Assembly (NCBI RefSeq): GCF_947255005.1
Contig: NZ_CAMYFI010000062.1
Span: 1-13,402, forward strand
Length of the DNA: 13,402 nucleotides
Source of the DNA: an uncultured Tessaracoccus sp.
Lineage (GTDB): Bacteria > Actinomycetota > Actinomycetes > Propionibacteriales > Propionibacteriaceae
Reading direction: 5' to 3'
A program made the translations under genes and the position numbers. Every line of letters begins with the position of its first letter. The first letter of the stretch is position 1. The notes below the pieces were generated by a model. That model was not told where the DNA came from and made no database searches. It was given only the letters and a program-made list of their open reading frames with translations. Shown here piece after piece: positions 1 to 4,678 of this stretch.

Positions 1-50
1 CGAGATTATCCAGGACGTCTCGTGGGCTCGGAGATGTGTATAAGAGACAG
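1..50. other. Untrimmed Illumina Nextera i7 adapter (artefact)
   Basis: Bases 17-50 match the 34-nt Nextera read-2 transposase adapter, including the 19-nt Tn5 mosaic end (32-50). Bases 1-6 match the last six bases of the P7 primer, and bases 7-16 (tatccaggac) sit where a 10-nt i7 index belongs. The whole block is library construction sequence left on a contig end. Forward-frame translations give the peptides MCIRDS and MYKRQ, which are typical of adapter-contaminated protein predictions. The two short plus-strand ORFs starting at 22 and 36 should therefore not be annotated. Confidence 0.97.
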
Positions 51-72
51 CTACCCTCCCCTGCCTCAAAAC

Positions 73-203
73 CGCGCTACCCCTCCCCGCAGGATCTTCG
101 GGTTAGGAAGGTTGATGTTCGGGCTTCAGCGGGGCGTACAGAGGCTCTCAGAGGGCAAGCGGCCCGGAGGGTCGCGTGGCAGTTTAGGGGGTGGGGTAGC
201 GCG
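73..203. repeat. Imperfect 16-bp inverted repeat
   Basis: Bases 73-88 and 188-203 are reverse complements at 15 of 16 positions (the mismatch pairs 84 with 192), with 99 nt between them. The first arm also has a near-direct repeat just upstream at 51-64 (ctaccctcccctgc versus ctacccctccccgc at 78-90, one base shorter). The right arm overlaps the 3' end of the coiled-coil fragment. The remaining sequence from 89 to 183 has no gene I can support. The arms could be a large stem-loop or part of a plasmid locus, but two or three copies are too few to call iterons. Confidence 0.35.
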
Positions 204-420
204 AGAGGGTGGCTCGTAGTTGCTCGCGGTAGTGCCGGTTTTGGTTGACGAGTCGGTTGCGTTCCTGGTCGGACTTGGCGAGTTTTTTCTCGGCGGTTTG
301 GGCGCGAGTCATGGCCTCGTCCCGTTGTTTTCGCACCTGGGCTAGCTCTTGGCTCAACTCGTCTACCTGGGCTTGTAAGTGACTCGATGAGGTGGCCGCA
401 TCGAGGGCACTGCTGGGGCG
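184..420 (-). pseudogene. C-terminal remnant of a coiled-coil protein
   Basis: Reading leftward, an open frame runs from just inside a stop at 421-423 to a TAA at 184-186, giving 78 codons. From about residue 15 the residues are almost all Q, E, K, R, A, L and D in heptad-like order (for example ELAQVRKQRDEAMTRAQ), strongly suggesting one long alpha-helical coiled coil. The tail ends in RYPTP. The only ATG (310-312) and GTG (334-336) lie inside the helix and lack a good ribosome binding site, so this is probably the end of a longer gene whose 5' part is lost or out of frame. Coiled-coil C-termini are common in plasmid partition, mobilisation and KfrA-type proteins, but I cannot assign a family. 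An unrecognised small gene is the alternative. Confidence 0.45.
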
Positions 421-612
421 CTACCTGCTAACTCACGGACCCAGTTTATTTCAGCCCGACCCCCCGAGCTGGCGCTCATGTATGCAAGAGGTGTGTCCCA
501 CTTTCTCAGATTCGACTCAGGGAGTCTTCAGGATTCTCGGGAAGGGTGATTCGCGGGGTCCTCGTCATCCCCGAGTCCGCAGGACCGGGGGGGTGGCGTG
601 TGTGGTTGGTTG

Positions 613-861
613 GTGCACGTGGAGTTTGAGTTCAAGGCGTCGGCGTTCCGGCGCGGGTGTTGCGCGGAGAACATCGAGGCAGCATGGCGCCAGTGGCTCA
701 CGGACTTCATTGAAGGTGATCATCCGGTGAATGTTGTCCGGTTGGGTTTTGACCGGGTGGGGCGACTATTAGAGGTCGGTGCGCATACGCTGGATGATGG
801 AGACAAGGTGATCGTGTTCCATGCGATGCCTGCACGTAAGCGGTACACCGATGCGATCTGA
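613..861 (+). CDS. Putative toxin of a type II toxin-antitoxin pair
   Basis: This encodes about 82 residues from a GTG at 613 (starts with HVEFEFKASAF). GTG at 598 would add five residues (four of them CGWL) and GTG at 619 would remove two; no start has a clear ribosome binding site, though a G-run lies at 587-593. The pattern of a short beta strand, a helical segment (ENIEAAWRQWL), then strands with RLGFDRVGRLLEVGA and a terminal VIFHAMPARKRY resembles the compact RelE/BrnT-like proteins found next to ribbon-helix-helix antitoxins in actinobacteria. The final HAMPARxxY stretch is the most recognisable part. An RHH-type gene follows after 13 nt, which supports the assignment. If the family assignment is right it would act as a cytoplasmic RNase or translation inhibitor neutralised by its partner; that activity is inferred, not visible. 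Confidence 0.55.
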   Translation: MHVEFEFKASAFRRGCCAENIEAAWRQWLTDFIEGDHPVNVVRLGFDRVGRLLEVGAHTLDDGDKVIVFHAMPARKRYTDAI

Positions 862-868
862 GAGGAGG
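861..868 (+). promoter_or_regulatory. Strong ribosome binding site of the antitoxin
   Basis: The purine run agaggagg lies six nt before the ATG at 875 and fixes this as the start of the antitoxin rather than the in-frame upstream ATG at 821, which sits inside the toxin gene. It overlaps the toxin stop codon, so antitoxin translation is likely efficient and coupled to the toxin message. Confidence 0.75.
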
Positions 869-874
869 TCCGCA

Positions 875-1099
875 ATGACAGACACAGACAAGAGCGCCCA
901 CGATGAGGCGATTGCTGATGACTTCGAGCGAGGATGGTCGAGTGAACGTATCGCGGCTTCCCAACGCGCGTGGGGTCCTGCGATGCCTGATGGACTGCCG
1001 GTGTGGCTGAACAGGCAGCTGGCCGAACGAGCTCATGCTGAGGGGCGCAGCGAGCCGAGGATCATCCAAGAAGCCCTCACTCGCTACCTCGCAGCCTGA
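875..1099 (+). CDS. Antitoxin, ribbon-helix-helix-like C-terminus
   Basis: This 74-residue acidic-to-mixed protein starts at the ATG preceded by a strong AGGAGG. The first half (MTDTDKSAHDEAIADDFERG) is acidic and probably disordered. The second half, WLNRQLAERAHAEGRSEPRIIQEALTRYL, has the beta-alpha-alpha rhythm of a CopG/Arc-type ribbon-helix-helix dimerisation and DNA-binding domain. It follows the putative toxin by 13 nt. The natural reading is that it neutralises that toxin and represses the joint promoter upstream of about 600. The toxin-first gene order is less common but known. The RHH call rests on pattern, not alignment. Confidence 0.6.
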   Translation: MTDTDKSAHDEAIADDFERGWSSERIAASQRAWGPAMPDGLPVWLNRQLAERAHAEGRSEPRIIQEALTRYLAA

Positions 1100-1255
1100 G
1101 ATAGCTGCCGCGTCGCTCCTACGGAAGAATCCCCCTGGGAGGCCCCGGAATTATCTGACTTGGCTTCGTGGCGCATCTTGCCTATCGAAGAGGGGCTGTC
1201 TGGGGGCAGAGCGCACCACACGCAATAATGTAAACACAATTCGGGAGTTTCGTTT

Positions 1256-1263
1256 GAGGAGGG
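1256..1263 (+). promoter_or_regulatory. Ribosome binding site of second antitoxin
   Basis: GAGGAGGG ends four nt before the ATG at 1268. The 168-nt stretch from 1100 to 1267 holds no gene. Its last part (1221-1241) is AT-rich (cgcaataatgtaaacac) and is the likely promoter/operator region, although I cannot place a convincing -35 box. Confidence 0.6.
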
Positions 1264-1267
1264 CACG

Positions 1268-1597
1268 ATGAGCGAGGAGTACGGAACTGTAGGCGGTGTG
1301 CCAGTCTCCGAGGATGACATTGCGGCGATGGTGGCGAACGCGGAAGCCGGGTTCCCTGGCGTGACGATGCGGCGGGCTCGCCCTGGGCGTCCGTCGATGG
1401 GAGAGGGGCCGTCTCGCACGGTCGCGGTGCGGCTGGACCCGCAGTTGGACGCGGCCCTAACAGCTCGGCAACGCGAGAGCGGGCAGACGACCTCGGAGCT
1501 CATCCGCGCCGCCCTCATTGCCTACCTCCCTGCCGCCTGTCCTGTTCCTGGGGGTGGCCGAGGCCACCCCCAGGAACAGGACAGGCGGCAGGGATAA
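1268..1597 (+). CDS. RHH antitoxin/repressor with an abnormal C-terminal extension
   Basis: This 109-residue frame has the layout of the actinobacterial CopG-family antitoxins that start MSE(D/E)Y..VGGV. An N-terminal region with acidic helices (residues 14-27) is followed by a GRPSMGEGPSRT linker at about 40-51. A C-terminal ribbon-helix-helix follows, with the strand VAVRLDP, then LDAALTARQRESG and TTSELIRAALIAYL. Family members normally end two or three residues after AYL. Here the frame continues through about 24 extra residues encoded by the perfect palindrome at 1527-1594 and stops at 1595-1597. The extra tail is Pro/Gly/Gln-rich and unlikely to be native. No toxin is adjacent, so this may be an orphan antitoxin. 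A degraded second copy of its 3' part lies near 2934-3074. Confidence 0.65.
   Translation: MSEEYGTVGGVPVSEDDIAAMVANAEAGFPGVTMRRARPGRPSMGEGPSRTVAVRLDPQLDAALTARQRESGQTTSELIRAALIAYLPAACPVPGGGRGHPQEQDRRQG
1527..1594. repeat. Perfect 33-bp palindrome with 2-nt loop
   Basis: Arms 1527-1559 and 1562-1594 are exact reverse complements, separated only by GA at 1560-1561. The inner part (gggggtggcc / ggccaccccc) would make a very stable RNA hairpin in either direction. It could terminate the antitoxin from the left and the secreted-protein gene (stop at 1655) from the right. No T-run follows on either strand. Its left arm encodes the abnormal tail of the antitoxin, and its right edge is where the AT-rich insert begins. 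Confidence 0.9.
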
Positions 1598-1654
1598 CTA
1601 GGCGCAGAACCTCTAGAATGGAGGCCAAGTATAGATCTCAAGAATTCCCGGAGC

Positions 1655-2420
1655 TTACTTACTCAAAGGAGAAGAGCTTCTTTCAGCCTGCCTGACATCT
1701 TCCTCATGCAAGTTTTTGGGCAGCGGCTCGTATGAGTAAACATAGCCCGTACCAGAAGCGTCATTCGGGGAAGGTTTAAAATTTGTGTTTTTCTGGCGTG
1801 AAACCTCACCGCGAGGCCCACTGGACACGGGGGTGCTGGGAGAAATTGCGTAGGGGTTAGGCTTCCCGGGGTTAGCCAAGGAAAATGTCACCCATTTAGG
1901 GCACCGAGTAATGCCTTCACAGTAGGCTGTTTGAACTCCCCACATCTCCTTTCCATTTCCAATTGGCACAGTGACCTTACTAGTACTCCCCTTAGGCTTG
2001 TAACTGTAAGTACGAGTGTGATCGAGGATCGCCACTAACCTAACCTTCTGCTGCTTCTCCAGCCTGCAGGTGATTGCCTGACATTTATACTTCCCTGCCC
2101 ACGTAAAGAAAACCCTCGATGTACCCTCCGCTTTCATCGAAGTTGAGCCTGACAGTGCCACAATTGCCCGCAGGTTATCAATCTTATGCTTGGTCCATAT
2201 CTTATCCCAACCGAAACCCTTATCTGATGTGACGTCGTAGAATCCCCTTCGCAGCGGTATTGAAGGAAGTACGAAGCTTCGGGTTATAAGTTCTCTGTAT
2301 CACTTGGCTTGAAGGATACCCAGATGGCGGCGGCGCGGCGGATGAAGTTGATGACCCTGCTGATACAATTACCATCGACGTCAGCAAAGCAGCTATACAA
2401 CATGAGCTAAATCTTTTCAT
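1655..2420 (-). pseudogene. Secreted Cys-containing protein, interrupted by a frameshift
   Basis: Two leftward frames belong to one gene. The first (2420-2220) starts at an ATG with AGGA about nine nt upstream. It encodes a clear Sec signal peptide (MKR, then CCIAALLTSMVIVSAG, then SSTSSAA) followed by PPPSGYPSS. It shifts at the run of four C at 2244-2247 (GGGG on the coding strand). Removing one base joins it to FYDVTSDKGFGWDKIW and the second frame down to the TAA at 1655-1657, giving 254 residues. The mature part has two cysteine pairs, CQAITC and CEGITRC, likely disulfides, and a Pro/Ser/Asn-rich tail. I recognise no family. It is AT-rich relative to its neighbours. The frameshift may be a sequencing error in the homopolymer, in which case the gene is intact. 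A role as a secreted effector or surface protein is speculative. Confidence 0.7.
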
Positions 2421-2421
2421 T

Positions 2422-2437
2422 GGATAGATTCCTATCC
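2422..2437. promoter_or_regulatory. Small inverted repeat between divergent starts
   Basis: GGATAG (2422-2427) and CTATCC (2432-2437) form a 6-bp dyad with a 4-nt spacer, inside the short gap between the divergent secreted-protein gene and the orphan gene. It overlaps the ribosome binding region of the leftward gene, so it could be an RNA hairpin or an operator. It is short enough to occur by chance. Confidence 0.25.
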
Positions 2438-2473
2438 TCTAGGTTTTACAAGACACTCCACGGGAAATTACAG

Positions 2474-2893
2474 ATGAACTTTATGTCTCCACGCGATGCT
2501 TACATTTATTACTTTAAATACCACCTCCAGATCTCATCCGAACTACGCAACATGGTACTGGGCCTTTGGGTCAGCGATCCATTAGATATAGTTCAAGTAG
2601 TGTACAGAACTGAAGCCAGTAGCCTCCCACGTGGCATAGCTCGGTACGAGCCAATGGAGGACTGGGGTGGCAAGGTTCCGAATCCGCCAAAACTAGAGAC
2701 TATGGATCCAGATTCTATTGTAAGAGTGTTCAGTCACATTGACACTGCAAACAGCGCTATTTACCATATGGCAATGATGCTCGCTATAGATATTCGCGAA
2801 CCCAGCGATATACAAGTAATAGATAATGGAATCGGGTGGATCGGAGAGCCTATAGATGTACTTCCTGACAGATATAAGGTTCCCTTGGGGTAA
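2474..2893 (+). CDS. Orphan hypothetical protein, divergent to the secreted gene
   Basis: The open frame runs from TTG 2420 to the TAA at 2891-2893. I chose ATG 2474 (139 residues, MNFMSPRDAYIYYFKYH) because TTG 2420 would overlap the start of the divergent gene; ATG 2483 is equally possible. The protein has no signal peptide or membrane segment. It is rich in D, I, Y and M, with a helical centre (DPDSIVRVFSHIDTANSAIY) and a C-terminal part of alternating hydrophobics (DIQVIDNGIGWIGEPIDVL). I recognise no domain. Amino-acid composition looks like a soluble cytoplasmic protein, and GC is low like the divergent gene, so both probably arrived together. A cognate immunity or regulatory partner of the secreted protein is a guess from position only. 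Confidence 0.5.
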   Translation: MNFMSPRDAYIYYFKYHLQISSELRNMVLGLWVSDPLDIVQVVYRTEASSLPRGIARYEPMEDWGGKVPNPPKLETMDPDSIVRVFSHIDTANSAIYHMAMMLAIDIREPSDIQVIDNGIGWIGEPIDVLPDRYKVPLG

Positions 2894-2933
2894 AAGGTGC
2901 GCCTGTGGGGGGAAGCAAGAGCCTAAAGGCAAC

Positions 2934-3074
2934 AATCTTGGGCGTCCTCGCCATGGCCTGTGGCCCCGGCAGACCCCTATCGGCAACGTCCCGACCCCAG
3001 ACGCGGCCCTAACAGCGCGCCAGACGACCTCGGAGCTCATTCGGGATGCTCTTAGCGCCTATCTCGCTGCCTAA
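2934..3074 (+). pseudogene. Degraded 3' copy of the RHH antitoxin gene
   Basis: The stretch gacgcggccctaacagc at 3000-3016 is identical to 1448-1464, and the 20 bases at 3021-3040 are identical to 1484-1503. Between these blocks the copy lacks 15 nt, an in-frame loss of five codons that removes QRESG or equivalent from the middle of the RHH domain. Upstream (2934-2999), GRP...G..P similarity to the linker is still visible but badly decayed, and no start codon or N-terminal half remains. It ends normally with ELIRDALSAYLAA and TAA at 3072-3074, which shows how the first copy should have ended. Its stop overlaps the convergent TAG at 3071-3073. It is not expected to be functional. Confidence 0.75.
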
Positions 3075-3394
3075 TTCTGTGCCGACTGGATCTGGTCACG
3101 AAGGGCGTGCTGGGAGGGCGTCAATAGTGACTCAGGAATCCGGGTGACCTTGAGGGCTTCCAGGGCCTCGCGGTCGTCGTCGCTGATGTGGGTCTGCATG
3201 TGGTTGCGTCCGGCTGTCGTAGCAAGTCGGGATTGGCTCACGACGGTGCCGACCTCACCGCACACGGGGCACTCCCACCGCACGCCGGGGCCGGAGGGCA
3301 GGACCACAGTGTCGAGAACTTTTCCGTTCAGGAACTCACGACGAAGTTGGGCCCATTCACGAGCCCACGCTTTCTTTTGCTCGCCGTAGCTCAT
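3071..3394 (-). CDS. Small CxxC...HxxxH protein of the replication operon
   Basis: This 107-residue protein starts at an ATG in a TGATG overlap with the repB stop, so translation is probably coupled to RepB. The N-terminus is a charged helix (EQKKAWAREWAQLRREFL). The centre has CPVCG at about residues 43-47, followed 19 residues later by HMQTH. This C-x2-C-x19-H-x3-H spacing suggests a zinc finger or zinc ribbon, and WECPVCG is typical of zinc knuckles. The C-terminus is helical. Position suggests an accessory replication or copy-control role on the plasmid, or a nucleic-acid-binding accessory protein, but I recognise no named family. The stop overlaps that of the convergent antitoxin remnant. 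Confidence 0.65.
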   Translation of the reverse strand: MSYGEQKKAWAREWAQLRREFLNGKVLDTVVLPSGPGVRWECPVCGEVGTVVSQSRLATTAGRNHMQTHISDDDREALEALKVTRIPESLLTPSQHALRDQIQSAQN

Positions 3395-3711
3395 CACTCG
3401 AACCCCGGAAGCATCGGGCCGCGCGCGGCCTCCTCTGCTTCTCGGGCACGCTCTTTCCGGGCACGGAACGCGCGCTGTCTGACGGTGTCGACGTGGAGGC
3501 AAAAGTGCTTTGCTGTTTCGGCCCATGAGTGTCCACCCTCGTCGTGATAGGCGCGGATCGCTTCTCGCTCGGCGGCTTTGTCGGCAAGCCACTGCTCACG
3601 GGATTGCGAGGTCCAGCGCTGGGCGGTGCGTACGGAAGCTCCAGCTCGTCGTGCGGCTTCCTTGGCAGTAAGGGTTCCGCGACTGACGCGCTCGTCGGGA
3701 AGAATGGTCAT
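3394..3711 (-). CDS. repB: Plasmid replication protein RepB-like (HTH)
   Basis: This 105-residue basic protein starts at an ATG that overlaps the RepA stop (ATGA). It has two helix-turn-helix-like segments. The first is LTAKEAARRAGASVRTAQRW at about 14-33. The second, after a linker helix, is WAETAKHFCLHVDTVRQRAF at about 65-84, followed by a basic tail. This is the usual shape of the small RepB protein coupled to RepA in actinobacterial theta-replicating plasmids (pAL5000/pRGO1-type), where RepB binds the origin and helps RepA. The family assignment comes from layout, HTH pattern and the overlapping upstream RepA remnant. The gene itself looks intact, but without complete RepA it cannot support replication alone. 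Confidence 0.75.
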   Translation of the reverse strand: MTILPDERVSRGTLTAKEAARRAGASVRTAQRWTSQSREQWLADKAAEREAIRAYHDEGGHSWAETAKHFCLHVDTVRQRAFRARKERAREAEEAARGPMLPGFE

Positions 3712-4068
3712 GTCAGGTTCTCCCATCGTGATCGTGCCGCTGCGTGGCGCACTTCGTTGCCTTGTTTGCTGAGTGCTGTCTGGCGGGCGCGGAAGGTTTG
3801 GCGGGTCGTGTGGCGCCAGGTCCAGCGGGCGATAGATCGGGCGAGGTGGGTCACTTCGGCGTAAGTGAGAGGTCCTCGGGGGAAGTCGTTGGCAATGACA
3901 GTTTCGTTGCGTTGCCAGGCGTAGGCGAACACATCCGTTTCCCAAGTTCCTTGTGGGCCGTCCCAGTGCTTCGGATGGCGCGGTAAGCCCAATGTCTTGT
4001 GAGGTCAAACAGCGCGACACTGCGGCCTACAGCAGACTTGCTGAGGGTCTTGCGGAGGTTGTTGGGGC
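3708..4068 (-). pseudogene. repA: RepA replication initiator, C-terminal remnant with frameshift
   Basis: Read leftward, the first frame gives NNLRKTLSKSAVGRS then VALFDLTRHWAYRAIR. A neighbouring frame then gives KHWDGPQGTWETDVFAYAW and ends in SIARWTWRHTTRQTFRARQ and ENLT. The pattern GR-x-x-x-LFD..R.WAY followed by SIARW.W is typical of the primase C-terminal (PriCT) part of RepA/replicase proteins of actinobacterial theta plasmids. The join at about 3970-3975 needs one added base (CGAAGCAC versus CGAAAGCAC) to restore the frame (R-K-H-W). The catalytic N-terminal part is absent, because at about 4065-4070 the sequence switches to dtd on the opposite strand. It overlaps repB by ATGA. This is a dead initiator unless the missing half exists elsewhere. 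Confidence 0.8.
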
Positions 4069-4220
4069 CAGTCAGCGCCCCGCTGTTCGAGCGTTTCATT
4101 GAGGAGTTGCGCGTGCTCGGCGCGCACGTCGAAACGGGCCAGTTCGGCGCCATGATGGATGTGGAGCTCGTCAACGACGGCCCCGTCACCATCTGGATAG
4201 ATTCCGACGAGCTGCGCTGA
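4069..4220 (+). pseudogene. dtd: D-aminoacyl-tRNA deacylase, 3' fragment only
   Basis: The last ~51 residues of Dtd are present: PVSAPLFERFIEELRVLG, then VETGQFGAMMDVELVNDGPV, ending WIDSDELR and TGA. TGxFGAxMxVxLVNDGPVT is the signature C-terminal motif of Dtd, which hydrolyses D-aminoacyl-tRNA (and mischarged Gly-tRNAAla) to protect translation. Dtd is normally about 145 residues, so roughly 90-95 N-terminal residues, including the SQF catalytic region, are missing. The open frame continues upstream to 3999, but that part is antisense to repA and is not Dtd. The fragment converges on yccF with a 12-nt gap. Confidence 0.9.
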
Positions 4221-4232
4221 GACGCGTCGGCG

Positions 4233-4604
4233 TCAGGCGCTCACGATGCGCTTGCCGAAGGGGAAGCAGCTCACCGGAATCATCTTGAGGCTCACCACAG
4301 CGTTGGTGATGCCGACGATGGTGATCGCCTGACCGAAGGCGGCAACCACATGCACCAGCGCGAGCGCCCACCCCAGCAGGATGAACCAGATCACGTTGAT
4401 GACCGTAGAGAACGCACCAGCGCTCGGCTTCCTCTCGACGCGCTTTCCGAACGGCCACAGCACATATGCGGCCATACGCATGAACGCCACTCCCACTGGA
4501 ATGGTGACAATCAGCAGGCAGCTGGCAAGCCCCACCAAGAAATAGGCCAATGCCAGCCAGATTCCGCCGAACACGAGCCAGATGATGTTCAACACAGTAC
4601 GCAT
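4233..4604 (-). CDS. yccF: YccF family inner membrane protein
   Basis: This 123-residue protein starts at ATG 4604 with AAGGAGG about seven nt upstream (4611-4617), within the usual YccF size range. It consists of two related halves, each with a hydrophobic hairpin and a PFGKR-type end: VLNIIWLVFGG...IPVGVAFMRMAAYVLWPFGKRV, then VINVIWFILLGW...VGITNAVVSLKMIPVSCFPFGKRI. This internal duplication is characteristic of the YccF/DUF307 family, predicted to have about four membrane segments. The function is not established; links to stress or membrane homeostasis are unproven. It is divergent from trmB (74-nt gap) and convergent with the dtd fragment. Confidence 0.9.
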   Translation of the reverse strand: MRTVLNIIWLVFGGIWLALAYFLVGLASCLLIVTIPVGVAFMRMAAYVLWPFGKRVERKPSAGAFSTVINVIWFILLGWALALVHVVAAFGQAITIVGITNAVVSLKMIPVSCFPFGKRIVSA

Positions 4605-4666
4605 GAGCGCCTCCTTACTCACTTCGAGCCTACCTGTTCGCGTGCGCCGATCCAGGCGGTCCTCGC

Positions 4667-4672
4667 TACAGT
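4667..4672 (+). promoter_or_regulatory. Possible -10 box for leaderless trmB mRNA
   Basis: TACAGT ends six nt before the GTG start at 4679, the spacing expected when transcription starts at the first base of the codon. There is no Shine-Dalgarno sequence before GTG 4679. Leaderless transcripts are frequent in actinobacteria, which makes this plausible. No clear -35 box is visible. Confidence 0.3.
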
Positions 4673-4678
4673 GGTGCG

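Noticed and set aside
22..248. Two small plus-strand ORFs starting MGSEMCIRDS and MYKRQ
   Set aside because: Their N-termini are translated sequencing adapter; the remainder has no coding signal and overlaps the coiled-coil fragment on the other strand.
514..526. GACTC-AGG-GAGTC dyad and a GGTCCT/AGGACC dyad at 557-586 as TA operators
   Set aside because: They lie in a plausible place but are short and unrelated to each other, so chance is as likely as an operator.
392..730. 112-codon plus-strand frame and 60-codon minus frame at 528-710
   Set aside because: They overlap the toxin gene and show no start signal or recognisable motif; 421-612 appears to be a non-coding upstream region of the TA pair.
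2693..3040. 115-codon minus-strand frame across the orphan gene and antitoxin remnant
   Set aside because: It crosses the AT-rich/GC-rich boundary, lacks a ribosome binding site, and its beginning (MSSEVVWRAVRAAS) is antisense to the antitoxin remnant, just as the 1084-1518 frame is to the first copy.
3851..4192. 113-codon minus-strand frame as an independent gene
   Set aside because: Its first part is antisense to dtd, its middle is RepA, and its end is RepA read in the wrong frame.
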